From Mesorhabditis belari (lineage: Eukaryota > Nematoda > Chromadorea > Rhabditida > Rhabditidae), in NCBI GenBank assembly GCA_958450365.1, contig CAUEEP010000742.1, forward strand, positions 1,741,001 through 1,805,000: 64,000 nucleotides of DNA, read 5' to 3'. Under the pieces are notes generated by a model. That model saw only the letters and a program-made list of their open reading frames with translations, was not told where the DNA came from and ran no database searches. The first letter of the stretch is position 1. Each line of letters begins with the position of its first letter. Below are positions 48,868-62,053 of the stretch, in pieces. The position numbers and the translations under genes were made by a program.

Positions 48868-51800
48868 CTAAGCAAGGAGAATTTTAGTGAGTGAAAGAGC
48901 GAGAACAATGAGGAATGATGGGTACGAGGAGGATTTGGTTGCCGACTCGGGTGGAGCTGTGGTCGTTCGGATCTGAAATGAGAAAAGAGGTTGGTTTAGA
49001 AAAAAGTTTAAAGTTGGCTTTATTCTAAACATAAATTACATTTCAAAAACGACTGAGCAAATCTAGTAGCCTATACAAATTTTAAATCTTTTATACTTAA
49101 ACATTTTCTTCACCACCCCAACCGCACCTGTCCATTTGTCTTGTCAATGCAATCATTCCATCCGCAGCAACACCCAGCAACTGAGGTCACGTTATCGGCG
49201 TCGAACTGAAGCTCGTTTTGGTAGTTTTGAAACTTTTCACAAACCGTTCCACAGCTCTTTCCATTGTCCTGGAAAACGTTGCAAACTGACACCGGATCAC
49301 AAGAGAAGACGGTAGCGGAGACAGAATAGTTTGAGAAGACCGTCATCAATGAGAGCTAATTTTTGTGGTACTTACGATTCTTTTCCAGACTATCGATCTT
49401 AATTGATGATCAACGATTTATACTTACAGACGAGCAGCTTCCGAAGCAAGCTTGATAGCTGTTATCGGGAGTGACGAGCGCGGATGTGTTTCCAATGCCG
49501 AGCGACATTCCGGAGAAGCAAGCAATTGGAGGAGTTCCTGGAGCAGTTGTTGGGACACCAGTTGGGCCGGGTAGAACCTAAGAATAGTTTTATGATTATA
49601 AAACAAGTTTACCAGCTAGTTTGTGTTTACTCTCTTACCTGTTGATTCTTGATGTTGCAGTTGTCGCCACTGTTACAACAGCATCCGGTGATCGGCTGAT
49701 TCGCGTCGTTCTTGATGTTACGGCAAGTGTTGACAAGTGACAAAGACCCACAGAGAGTGTTCGACGCACAGAAGAACGCGTACGCGTTGTGGCCATTGAC
49801 CCTAGAAATTTTGTTGAATTGCTGCGAAGGTATTGTGTTCCCTATCCAAATTTATACTTCAGTTAGGTATATTGTTGTTAGACACGGTGCTCTCCAAAAT
49901 TTTAACGCAGAGGTTGGACTTACGAGGATGACATCGTTCCACATTGTCCATCGCATCCGGTGACCGATTGTCCATAGGTGACATTGCTGACTGGTCCTAC
50001 CAATGAGAAGCCGACAAAGCATTGATTGTTCCCTTGTGGCGTCGGGGGTGGCTTGATCATCTATAAAGGCTTGTTTTCTTTACATTCTCCATTTTCTATC
50101 TCACTCCATTCGTCTTGTCAATGCAATCATCCCAACTGCAGCAACACCCAGCAACTGAGGTCACGTTATCGGCGTCGAACTGAAAGCTCGTTTTGATAGT
50201 TTTGAAACTTTTCACAAACCGTGCCACAGCTCTTTCCATTGTCCTGGAAAACGTTGCAAACTGACACCGGATCACAAGAGAAGACGGTAGCGGAGACAGA
50301 ATAGTTTGAGAAGACCGTCGTCAATGAGAGCTAAATCTTGTGGTACTTACGATTCTTTTCTAGACTATCGATCTTAATTGATGATCAACGATTTATACTT
50401 ACAGACGAGCAGCTTCCGAAGCAAGCTTGATAGCTGTTATCGGGAGTGACGAGCGCGGATGTGTTTCCAACGCCGAGCGACATTCCGGAGAAGCAAGCAA
50501 TTGGAGTAGTTCCTGGAGCGGTTGTTGGGACACCAGTTGGGCCGGGTAGAACCTAAGAATAGTTTTATGACTATAAAACAAGTTTACTAGCTAGTTTGTG
50601 TTTACTCTCTTACCTGTTGATTATTGATGTTGCAGTTGTCGCCATTGTTACAACAGCATCCGGTGATCGGCTGATTCGCGTCGTTCTTGATGTTACGGCA
50701 AGTGTTGACAAGTGACAAAGTCCCACAGAGAGTGTTCGACGCACAGAAGAACGCGTACGCGTTGTGGCCATTGACCCTAGAAATTTTGTTGAATTGCTGC
50801 GAAGGTATTGTGTTCCCTATCCAAATTTATACTTCACTTAGACATACAGTGCGTTGCAAAATGATAGGACCACCCTCGATTTTTGCGATTTTAAATTTTA
50901 AATAACTAAAAATGCAAAATGATGCTTAAATTCGAATTTTATATACAAAAGTACGTACAAATACCGTTTACCAAATAATTTATTTAAAAGGCAAAATTTT
51001 TTAAGCATTTCGTTATTTTACCCCTGTCGCAAAATGATAGGACCACTAGGTTTCTTTTTTGATTTTCTACCTGTAATAATCATGTTTTTTGCTTACTTTT
51101 TGCTAATTTTTTAGGCAGATGGAGCGTGGATCGAACAGATGAAAATTTTGATTTTGAAAGTAAGAAAGTTGTCGAATCGGAAGATCGCAAAAAAAAACTA
51201 AAGCGCTCGCACCAAGTTGTCTCAAATTTCTTGAAGGATCCTTTCAAGTATGGCAAGAAAAAGTCTCCGGGACGTCATCGAAAGCTCACGATCTGCGCTG
51301 AACGGCATACGTCTGTTGTCGAATTCGGTGATGTCGCTACAGGACGTCAAGGTATAAATTGGAGCTCCCGTCCACAAAAGCACTCTTTCTCGAGCCATCA
51401 AGTGTTACATCCGTTACATCAAAAGAGCAATCATGAAGAAAGCACCAAAACTGAAGCCGGCACACAAAGAAAAAAGGATGTCTTGGGCCGGGATCACATC
51501 ACCATCGATTGGAAAAAGTAAACTTTTGCCTTGAGTTGTTAACTATTTTTTTCTTTGTAGGCCATCTTCAGCGATGAGAAAAAATTTAATTTGGATCGTC
51601 CCGACGGCAACAAGTACTATTGGCACGATTTGAGAAAAGATACAATGCTTTGTGGGCGTCAAAACTTCGGAGGAGGATCACTGATGATATGGGGCGCTTT
51701 CAATGTGGATGACGTTCTTGATTTAGAATTTGTGACTTGTCGCATGAACTCGAACGATTACCAGGATGTCCTTGCGGATCAACTACTTCCTTTCCTAGCA

Positions 51801-54800
51801 CAAAGTCGAGGGAAACACTATATTTTTCAACAGGATAATGCTTCAATTCATGTCAGCCATTCCACTAAAGCTTTTCTGGAACATCACAACATCGATTTTC
51901 TCGAATGGCCTGCCTGCTCACCGGACTTAAACCCAATGGAAAACTTATGGGGCATCCTTGTGAGGAATATTTATGCTAATGGAAGGACTTACGACACGAT
52001 TTCGCAACCAAAAAAGCAATTTTGCAAGCTTGGACATCAATTCCACCACAAACGCTTCAAAACTTAGTGAACACGATGAAAAGTCGACTACTCGACGTCA
52101 TCGAGAAAAAGGGAGCATCTATTGATTATTAATGAACTTTTCGTTCGTTTTTCTTTTGTTTATTCTCAAATTTATTGTTTTTTTATGTGGTCCTATCATT
52201 TCGCAACAGGTGTGTGTTAAAATGTTATAATTTTGTTGCAATTTGTTCAGATAATGTTAAAAATGGTATAGATACCTATTTTTGTATATATTTCTAGGAT
52301 TTAAAAGCTATTTCGCGTTATTAAATTTTGTAGCCAAAAATTGTAAAATTTAGGGGTGGTCCTAACTTTTTTGCAACGCACCTTATTGTTGTTAGACACG
52401 GTACTCTCCAAAATTTTAACGCAGAGGTTGGACTTACGAGGATGACATCGTTCCACATTGTCCATCGCATCCGGTGACCGATTGTCCATAGGTGACATTG
52501 CTGACTGGTCCTGCCAATGAGAAGCCGACAAAGCATTGATTGTTCCCTTGTGGCGTCGGGGGTGGCTTGATCATCTATAAAGGCTTGTTTTCTTTACATT
52601 CTCCATTTTCTATCTCACTCCATTCGTCTTGTCAATGCAATCATCCCAACTGCAGCAACAGCCACCGATCGTTGTAGAGTTGTCTGGGTACAGCTGAATA
52701 GGGTTTTAGAAAATTACCTAGAAGTTCCTTAAACTTTTCCACATCCGTCGCCGACTTGTCCGAAGACGGAACAAATCGCCACTGGATCACACGAGAAAAC
52801 GGTGGCGGTGACAGAGTTGTTCATGAGCGAGGTGGTGTAGGAGACCCAGAAAGATCTTTGTTTGTGTACTGCACAAATAACAGCTTAACTCTGCAATACT
52901 TGGTAAAAGGCACAGGATATTGAGTACTACCATAAATACCTCCAATAGAAGCCCCTTCTCCGATAGGAGAATCGTGTAGCCTAAGCTTACACTCAAACAA
53001 ACGCTCATGTCTCGGCGCTCAGACATTTGTTTCTGCGCGCTTAGGTAAGGAAATAAAGTGGAAAGATAGGGGGATTTTTTGAGATATAACACATATTTTT
53101 TTAGCATTAACCAGCGCCTTGCACAAAATGATTGAAAACTCCGCATTTTTTCCACTTTTCAAGCATTTTTCTAAGCACTGGTCAAAGTTAAAAATATGTG
53201 CTATATCTTAAAAAATCACCCATCCTCTCTACTTTAATATGATACCGAAGCACGCAGAAACAAACTTACTGGTGTCGAGATATGAGCGTTTGTTGGCGAG
53301 TAAACTTAGACTATACGACGCTCCTATAGGGGCTTCTATTAGAGTATTTACGGTAAGTAAACATGCACCGAGCTTCAAAGATAATGCCATCAAGTAATCA
53401 AAACTCACAGCAGCACAGCTTCCGAAGCACGATTGATAACTGTCACTTGGTGTCAACAATTTTGGCGTGTTTCCGTTTGCGCTCAGCGATAAACCAGAGT
53501 AGCAAGCGATGGGGACAGTGTTGGGTGACTGAGTTGGGAGTCCTGTTGGTGCCGGGGGAACCTAAGCATCAATTTGTGAATGTTTATTCCTATATCACCC
53601 ACTGGTTGATTATTGAAGTTACACCCATCGACATCATTGCAGCAACAGCCAGCGATTGGCTGATTGGCGTCGTTGTTGATGCTTAAGCAGCCATTGTGGA
53701 GACTCAACGCGTTGCACAGATTGTTTGACGCGCAGAAGAAGCCGTATGTGTTGTGGCCATTAACACTAAATTAGAGCCAATTATGGAAGCTATCTGATTT
53801 GGATCTGGTTAACGTTGAACTATAGAATCTAACCGCCAAGACCCACGAGGTGATAATCGTTCCGCATTGTCCATCACATTTTCCAAGCTCTCCGCAACTT
53901 CCATTGTACGATGGTCCGGTCGCCGCCAAGCCGACAAAGCATTGACTCGCGAGTTTTGGCACTGGCTTGATCAACTAAAACTTTTCGATGATGGCAATTA
54001 AAGCTAACACTCACTCCATTCGACGTGTCGATACAATCATCCCAGCTGCAGCAACAGCCACCGATCGTTGTAGAGTCGTCAGGAATAAGCTAAAGTTGTT
54101 CATGAAAAATCGACAATGCGTTTTCTAACTGTTCCACATCCGTCACCAGCCTGTCCAAAGATGGCACAGATTGCGACTGGATCACAAGAGAAGACGGTTG
54201 TTGTGTAGGAGGTGTTCATGAAAGAGGTCGAATAGGAAACCTGGATGAAAACGTGATTAAGTACGAAAAAAATCACTCACTGATGCACAGCTGCCGACGC
54301 AAGTCATGTAGCTGTCGCTGGGCGTCAAGAGCTTTGCTGGACTTCCATTGGCACTGATTGACACTCCGGAGTAGCAAGCGATAGGGCTTGTGCCTGGAGC
54401 TGGGTGGGGACCTGGTTGAGCGGGTGGAACCTGAAAGCCCATAGTTAAGAGCAATATTTTCAACACTCTAGTTGCAATTTTCCATTATGTCTGTCTAAAG
54501 CTGTTTAATGATAGTGCCCTGAAACAGTTCTACCACTTACTGGTTGATTGTTGAAGTTGCAGTTGTCAACATCGCTGCAACAGCACCCAGTGATTGGCGT
54601 TGAATCCCCATAGATCTTCGCTACTGATTGTGCAAGTTGAGACTGTTACACAGGCTGTTCGACGCACAGATGAAGCCGTAGGTGTTGTGGCCGTTAACGC
54701 TAAAAGATTTTTGGGATTGAAAGCTTCCTATGATGATAACCTGGTCTCAATGGATCCACATTGTCCATCGCATCGGCCGGGTTCTCCGTAGGTTCCATTG

Positions 54801-57800
54801 TACGCAGGTCCGGTCACCGACAAGCCGACAAAACATTGCTTTGAAGTGCTCACTTGCGGCTTAATCAACTGAATTTAAACGTAGATAAATAGAAGACAAA
54901 ATATTTTTACTCCAGTTGAAGTGTCAAGACAGTCATCAGATCCACAGCAACAGCCAGAGATCACCGTCGACGAGCTATCGGCTTGATCTGAAGTTTTAAG
55001 ATTGAGAAAGTTTTTTTGAAGATACAACATTCTTGAATTTGCCCTACCGTAGCACAGGTGCCATCGAGTCCGAATTGAGAGCAGAGTGCAACGGGATCAC
55101 AGGAGAAAATGGTGGCTCTAACGGTCTGGTCGTTGAATGTTGATGCGTAGGTGAACTCAAGAGAAACTCTATTTCACTTAAGAGATCTCTCATTTATGAA
55201 ATTAATGGTACACTTGTCAATTAGATGCAACAAGTACAACAATTGCAAATAGAACTGACTAATCGGTAAGCACCACAACTTGTCCATTTAACTGCTTTTT
55301 CCAACAGCAACTCACCGACGCGCACTCGCCGAAGCAAGTCTGGATAACTATCCGGTGCGGTGACGAGTTTGCCCATGAGGTTGACACCAACATAACAAGC
55401 AATGGGCGATAGCGTTGTGGGAGCTGGGGCAAGAGTTGGGGCTTGGTTTCAACCTAAAATCGTATAGTTTTTCGAATCCAATCTCCACCACATGGGCATT
55501 GCTGATGTTGCAATTGTTCGAGTCACTGCAGCAGCAAGCCTTAATGAATCTACCGTTGCTGTTGAATAGGGTATCGCAATCATTTGTCATGTTCAACCCG
55601 TCGCACACGCGATTCGTGGCACAGAAAAAGAACCATGTGTTCACGCTGTTGACACTAGAATGAGTTTAGTAAGTCTGATTCGGTGATAATCTGAAAATTT
55701 GCAAAATGCTAAAACCTCACGTGGTTTGAACGGATGCGCATTGTCCATCACAGCTTCCAGTCGACCCATAAGTTCCATTTTTCGATCCCTCCAAAGCGAA
55801 ACCGACGAAGCATTGCATATCGCCTCTTGATAGTTTCAACTTGCTAAACTTTTTTTAAACTGGAAGTTCGAATCAAAACGAACGTTTTTGTCAATGTCAA
55901 TACAGTCGTTCCATCTACAGGCAACATCCATTGACGAGTCCGTTCATGTGCCGCCGGCAACCGTTGTTGACGTTGAACGAATCGCAGATCTAACAAAATT
56001 TGAGTAAAATAAAGCAATTCAAGAATTTACGTGAATGGAAAAGATCAGGGGTAAAACTCTTACCGTCACTGGATCGCACGCGAAGAGTGTCGCGTTGACG
56101 GCGTTTCCTTGCAACTGTGTAGTGAGCGTAATTGAGCCGCACCTGGCCACGACAAGTGATGGAACGAGTTTCGATCCGAGAGCAATTTTCCGTTGACAGC
56201 AATCCCACTAAAGTAAAGCGGTGCTTTTGGTGAGTGTTTTTCTGCACTCACCTGTAGCAAGCGATCGGTGTTCGAGCCGGTGGCACGTACGGTTGAATCG
56301 GGTAGTTGTTCTTGCTGTTACAGTTGCTCGAATCATCGCAACAGCATCCTCAACGAATGGAGTTGTTAGCAGGGCGACGCATTGATCGTGCATTTTCGGA
56401 AGCGTATCGCAGAGGTAGTCAGGCGGCGCAGAAGTAGCCTAAAAGCAAAACAAAAATCATGTTTAGCAACAAGTTTATAGAGGTTTAAGGCTCAATACTT
56501 ACCGAAAAGATCGGCACCGTTGGCGGTGGTTTGAACGGAGACACAAGAGCCAAAGCAGGGCATCGCGGCTCCCACGAATTGTGAAATCGAATAACCTGAA
56601 ATCGATCAGCTTTATAAATCTGACTGGAGCTTTCTTGTCTGAATTGCCCATTAATTATCAAATCCAAAACTAGCTTCACTTACCGACAAGACATGTCAAA
56701 TCGTCTGGCTTAGTGCGTGCTATTGTTGGGGAACTCTTGATCTCAAATTTGCTCAAAACTTGTCGAGTTTATTTTGAATGACAGGCATAATCAGTAGCTG
56801 GGTTGGTTAATTTGCTTCTCAACATCTAAACCCAACTTGTCCGTTGTTGAGTGTGACAATGCAGTCGTCCCAATCACAGCAGCAGCCAGAGAGAAGTCGT
56901 CGAAGTACTGTCGTTTTGAATCTTAAAACGAAAGTCGCCTTTGTTTTACATTGAACTAACCGTGCTGCATTTGCCAGTTCGTGCCAAGCGTTGCGCAGGA
57001 GAGACACCGGATCACACGAGTAAATTGTCGTGATGGAAGACTTTGGCCTTGAAGCGACGTTGAGAAAGTAGCTTAAAGTGATTTTGAATTCTGGTCACCG
57101 AAATTTTTTCACTTACCGATGCACAATTGCCTTGACAAGTCGTGAACGCTGTTTGCGTCGGTGAGCACAATGTTGTTGATGCCGAGACCCGAGTAGCAGG
57201 CGATTGGTGAGCGATCGTCGGGAGCACCTGCGGCTGGCCGCACCGGTGTACCGGACCTAGGATTTATCTCTATAGTTGGGTTTACGCTTAGGAATACGGT
57301 AACATTTAGTTCTTGGACTACGGGTTACGGCAGACATGTCATGTACCCCAAGCCCTTAAAAGCCAGAACTTAATCCTTACCTGGGCATCGTTGATGTCGT
57401 AATTGTTGTCGTCACCGTAGCAGCACCCGATGATCGATGACCAAAGCACTGCTTATCATTAGTATCATCACAATTATTGCCTTTATGGAAAAATTGTCAC
57501 TCACTCCAGAATCGAAGAAAATCGTGGAGAAGTCGTCCGTTATATTCGGTCCTGCTCATAGTTTCGTCAATTTGCAGAAGTAACTCCAACCCATAACACC
57601 ATTGAAGCTAAAGAAGGTGATAAAAGAGATCCGCTTGAATCCATCCTACATGGTCTGAATGCCGGCAATCAGTTTCCATCGCACGGCATCGAATCTCCGC
57701 AAGTCGTCGACTTATTGTTGTTGTTGGTGTCCTCAGAGGGTGAATCCAACATAGCATTGCAAGTTGTCCCTCGAAGGCTTCAATCCCAAAATGGCCTCTT

Positions 57801-60800
57801 GAATTTACTGACACCGAGGTACATTTTGGAACTCCTCTTAACAAGCCATTGATCATGTTGTGAAATTAGACTTCCCATGATTAGCTATTTTTATGTAATT
57901 GCTAACCGGGTTGTTTATATCAATACAATCATTCCACGAGCAACAACACCCGCTAACGCCTCCTTTATCTCCCTTGTCGAATCGAGCCACACGAATCTTC
58001 TGGGTTGAAAGCACCGCAAATCTACAATTCTTTTTTTTTCCCAAAATTTCTTTAATCACTCACATTGACTGACTCACAAGTGAACATCGTAGCATTGTAA
58101 TCATTAGCCCGCTACCGTTGCGCTAAATGTGATCGATCCGTAGTCACCACGGCAAGCCATATATTGATTTCCATCTTGCAAGAGTTGATTGTTCAATGAG
58201 AGGCCGCTGAAAATTGAAAGTCACAGTTTAACATCAAATTCTCTTACTTGTAGCAAGCAAGTGGTGGCCGATTCTGGGGCACGTATGTCGGAACGGTGAC
58301 ATTGTCGGCGATGGCATTGCAGTTGTTGTCCTAATCACAGCAATATCCTTTCACATAGAGAGATGAAAGCACCGAAGCACAATCGTTGTGTACGCCGAGG
58401 GTTTTGCACAAGGAACGCGAGGCGCAGAAGTAGCCTGTAAGTTGGAACCTCGTAACGAGAGTCAAGCTTTGGCTTTAATTAGAGCTAGCTTTGAGTTACG
58501 GAGTTACAAGGACATTGATAGCAGCCATTTTTCCCAAACCCACCAGCGGCATGCATTCCATTGACGGTCGTCTCCAGAGATCCGCACTCTCCATCACATG
58601 GCATCGATCCACCTACCATGTAATCGGTTCCAACAGTGACTCCTAAATCCTTTAGATATAAAACTTTTAAACCGATTCACTCACCGACGAAACAGCTCAA
58701 TGAATTGTTTCCATTAGGGTATCGGCTATTGTACGGGTTAATGCAAACATCACTGTCACAGCAACACCCAGAGATCACTCCCATCACCGTTTTGGCAACT
58801 GAACTGGCAATTGTTAACAAAGCTCAACTAGCTTAGGTACCTTTTCGAGATACTAAAAAGCCAACATTATTGTAAAATCAGGTCTGACAAGCTCCATGAA
58901 ATTTTTAGCCTACTTGTTGATGAGTCCGGAGTTGTCGACAGAGGTCGGCGGGATCGTAGGTGAACAAGGTGACATCGTGACGCTCGCCACCTTAAATTCT
59001 GGTTTGGGCTTGGTTTGGCTATTTGGCAGAGTACTTAATGACAGAGCAATCATCTCTAAACTTTCCTGAGATGACTCTAATAACAAGATACCCCTTACCA
59101 ACGGTCGTGGGTAAAGTGATTGACGCGTAACCTCCATCACAGGCTACAAATCCGCCGCTCATCGATTGATTGTTGATGTATAAGCCTTGGAAACAGGCTG
59201 ATCATTTGGGTGGGTTGGATAGTAGCATCAGGTGCGACCTGAAGAGGATTGACTTCGGATCTTCCAATTAGCAACTTGTCAGATTTGGTATACCTATGCC
59301 AGAGAATAGTCTTGTAGTAGGTTTATCTTATGTAAGGTGTGCAACCTACCGTTGGAATATCCCTGTTCCTTATGCTGACAATTCGCTGAATCGTCACAGC
59401 AGCAGCTCGGAGCAGAATTTGATCCCCAACTGAGGTGGTGTCACATCGGCTGACCGTATCGAGAGCTTGGCAGAAAGATCGTTGGGCACAGTAGAAGCCT
59501 TTTACCTAGAATTTGCAAACTTTTCGTAAGATTTCAGCTCCATTTGAGGCTCAATGCAAAAAGTTCCCCCTTGCTGCATATCCGTTGAGCATCGTGGACC
59601 CCGATGCGCACATCCCATTGCAATAATTCTGGGTTCCAGCGCTGAAAACGGCGTTTGTTGTTGTATTTTTGATGTTCACCCCGATGTAGCACTCGATCCA
59701 GTCACTCGCCGGGTTGTTTAGAATTGTTTCAGCGTTTTCTACCGCTCGATTCCGCTCTGAGACAAGTTTAGGACTGGACTATAAAGTAATAGGCAAAGTG
59801 ATTCCAATGTAACTCAACCAGATCCCAAACTACCGCTGCTTAGTCTGGATCTGTTGTAGACTTATTCGGCTTACATTCCTAGAGTCTTTTGGAATCTCCC
59901 CTGCTCACAGATTATATCAGGGCTCACTGGTGGCATCCTCGTTGGATCAATGCACGCATCCGTGTCACAACAGCATCCATAATAAGTGTTGTTGTCAACT
60001 CCATCACACTTGTTATTGAGTCCATATCCACGGCAAATCGTCGCCGGGTCACACGAGTAAAGTATCAAGTCAAGATCGGAGTTGAGCTACATTAAAGCGC
60101 TGATGTCAAAAAAGTGAACCTTAACTCTGTACTGCTTATGGAATACATTCCCACCTGCCACTTGAGTGATGCGCAATTTCCCTTGACAAGCCACATATTC
60201 TCCGCCAGTGATCAGCGCACCGCTGAGGTGAATTCCCGAGTAGCAAGCGATCTGGCACCGATTGTCGCCGTGGGAAGTGGCGGGATGATCGGGCGACATG
60301 GAACCAAGAAGAAATATTAAAAAGAAATTATGCCGAGCTCAGGTCAAGCGCGCAGCAGTTTGACCTCCTCACAGCAGCATGCGGTTAGGGTTTCCGCCGA
60401 CGGTGATGCAAGCCTCGTAGGGATCGGTGGCATTCTAAGCCACATCAGTTTTCAGGGAGTGACTTGATAAGTTAATAGGTCTTGATTTTCACATTTGATT
60501 GAACGATTTGTGGCATTTCGGCTTAAGGTTTATGAAAGCTTGCTTTAAAGAAAACCCTAGATCTTCTAGGGAATTCGGAAATTAACACGTTCCCGACGAT
60601 ACCAGGTGGGCTGTACTAATGACGATTATTTCTGGTATCAACTCGAGTTTTTAAGGATTTTTGTTATTTATTCCACAGAAAGTTCTTCGGTACCTTTGTA
60701 CTGGTTTTCAAGAGGAGATTCGAAGTTATCGAATGACTATAGTAGTTTCGTTTATCTTTGAATTTTCACGAAATTATCGGTAAAACAGTTAACGACTACA

Positions 60801-62053
60801 TGTGACTGTATGCCCTAAATACCGACGTCGCGAAGAATGTGTCTAATGGTATCCTCATTTCCCCTATTCACCTTCAAGAAAGCAGCACAAAGGCCACATG
60901 GTATTGCGCAGAAAACGCTTCTGAGGTCGAGCCCGTTGGCAGTTGCTTGAAGCGTTCCACAAGCGCCATCGCATTGTTGAATTCCTCCAACCGTAAACAT
61001 GCCGTGCTTGAGACCCACATAGCAAGTGAATGTCAAATTTTGCAAAGGTTCGATTATCTCGTCGAAAGTAGCTAAATAGAATAATTGCTTATTGGTACAT
61101 AGGATCCTTTATAAGCAATTTTTGAGCGGGATTGAAATTCTCTGGCTTTTTCCTGCTTTTCCCTGACATTAATATTCACAAATCAAGCATTCTCATCATT
61201 AACTATACAATTTAATTTGCTCGAGCCACTCCAATTTTGGTACTTTGCCCTACTACCCTTACAACTAGAAGTACTTGATCGAGCACATATTCTTTTTACA
61301 AATTTTATCAGGTACATTCCTTGCATTCTCCAGCTTCCTTTCCCCCAAACTTTGACTGATTGTAAATTTCCCGCAAAATGCACTCACGTAGTCCGAGCTC
61401 GAGAAGTGTATTGCACAAGTCCTCTCCACAGAGAACGCCTGATAAGACTGTTTTCCGGGTCTTGTACTAAACACAGAAACCCAATAGACCAAGAATCTAG
61501 CTTAAGAACTTTCTTTATGAGAGAAAGAAAATCAAAATCAGAACAAAACGAACCTTTTCTTCGCATCCAAAAATATGCAACTCTTTCTCCGTCCAAAAGT
61601 GAAGCGGTCACCGTGTTACACACTCCTGACAGCTTTCTGAAAAAATAATTGGTGAAAGCGCGGAAAACAACTCAATTGTTAACTTCAGTGCTAATTTATA
61701 TACTTTTTATTCTGGCTTTGGCCAATGCTATTTAGTGTTGGTTCTGCCCCACTGGAACCACGTTTCAAGCTCGGAATAGCTTGCAAAAACTGGTACTCCA
61801 GTTCAGTATGTCCAGTCGGTAATTAGTAGCACCAGGCACTCTGTTGGTGCAAGCCATACGTTATTTTTATCTATTGTTTACGTAGTAGCCTTTACTCTAT
61901 GTAATTAAGTTTCCGCGACATTGACAGCTTTTTTGCAGACTTTTCAGAAGGTTTCCTTGTCGATCGGTGAAAGCTGAGCTGGAATCGCAGAGAATATCCG
62001 CCGGAACCGAGTCGATCAGGGCCACAGTTGCCACAACATGAATAATGACCCAT
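48868..62053 (-). CDS. Giant multi-module Cys-rich protein (gene C), damaged 5' half
   Basis: This third paralog has about 20 modules, with CCC signatures from 60.38 kb down to 49.17 kb. The last exon (48868-48972) encodes [18 protein letters not shown], then [14 protein letters not shown] and TAG, a GPI-type tail. Modules between about 49 and 55.8 kb look mostly intact. The start at 62053 (MGHYS) continues as [18 protein letters not shown] only after a one-base slip. The CQECVTR exon near 61.61 kb meets an in-frame TGA. The CCC block at 55.92 kb has an extra G, and near 57.42 kb the NCN Cys is replaced by Tyr. At 52852 the expected splice acceptor AG reads TG. Gene C may be a dying paralog whose 3' half was recently expanded, or a live gene with base errors. 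The LCGEDLCN segment near 61.42 kb aligns with VCHDDLCN of A and VCKEDFCN of B. Confidence 0.7.
50845..52385 (+). mobile_element. Tc3-like transposon inside a gene C intron
   Basis: The element is flanked by TA on both sides. Inverted ends read TACAGTGCGTTGCAAAATGA on the left and TAAGGTGCGTTGCAAAAAA as the complement of the right. Inner copies of the GTCGCAAAATGATAGGACCA motif lie near 51025 and 52190. The matching empty site, TATTGTTGTTAGACACGG, is present in unit 1 near 49868, so the insertion point is exact. Confidence 0.95.
51119..52132 (+). pseudogene. Tc3-like transposase, N-terminal part frameshifted
   Basis: The first ~400 bp after the ATG have stops and frame changes, with recognisable [20 protein letters not shown]. 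After an intron ending at about 51560, a long clean segment reads [15 protein letters not shown] (first Asp), [23 protein letters not shown] (second Asp) and [15 protein letters not shown] (Glu). Exactly 34 residues lie between the second Asp and the Glu, the DD34E spacing of Tc1-type transposases. A frame change near 52010 precedes the final KKGASIDY and TAA. Confidence 0.9.
52928..53355. mobile_element. Foldback MITE in a gene C intron
   Basis: The left end TACCATAAATACCTCCAATA matches the complement of the right end, TACCGTAAATACTCTAATAG. Both continue with GAAGCCCC, and inner arms around AAACGCTCATGTCTCG and AGATATAACACATA also pair. It is a relative of the MITE at 19235-19505 by its terminal sequence. 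Confidence 0.85.

Larger units (their letters stand above)
49132..52618 (-). repeat. Recent tandem duplication of an alpha-beta module pair
   Basis: Unit 1 (49132-50105) and unit 2 (50106-52618) are nearly identical over exons and introns. Unit 1 is about 974 bp. Unit 2 is about 2513 bp but shrinks to about 972 bp without the Tc3-like element at 50845-52385. Related, more diverged pairs continue at 52.62-54.0 and 54.0-54.9 kb. Confidence 0.9.

Noticed and set aside
17381..62053. Secreted three-finger toxin genes
   Set aside because: The CCC..DxC signature is Ly6/three-finger-like, but the modules are in long GPI-tailed arrays, which indicates surface proteins rather than secreted toxins.
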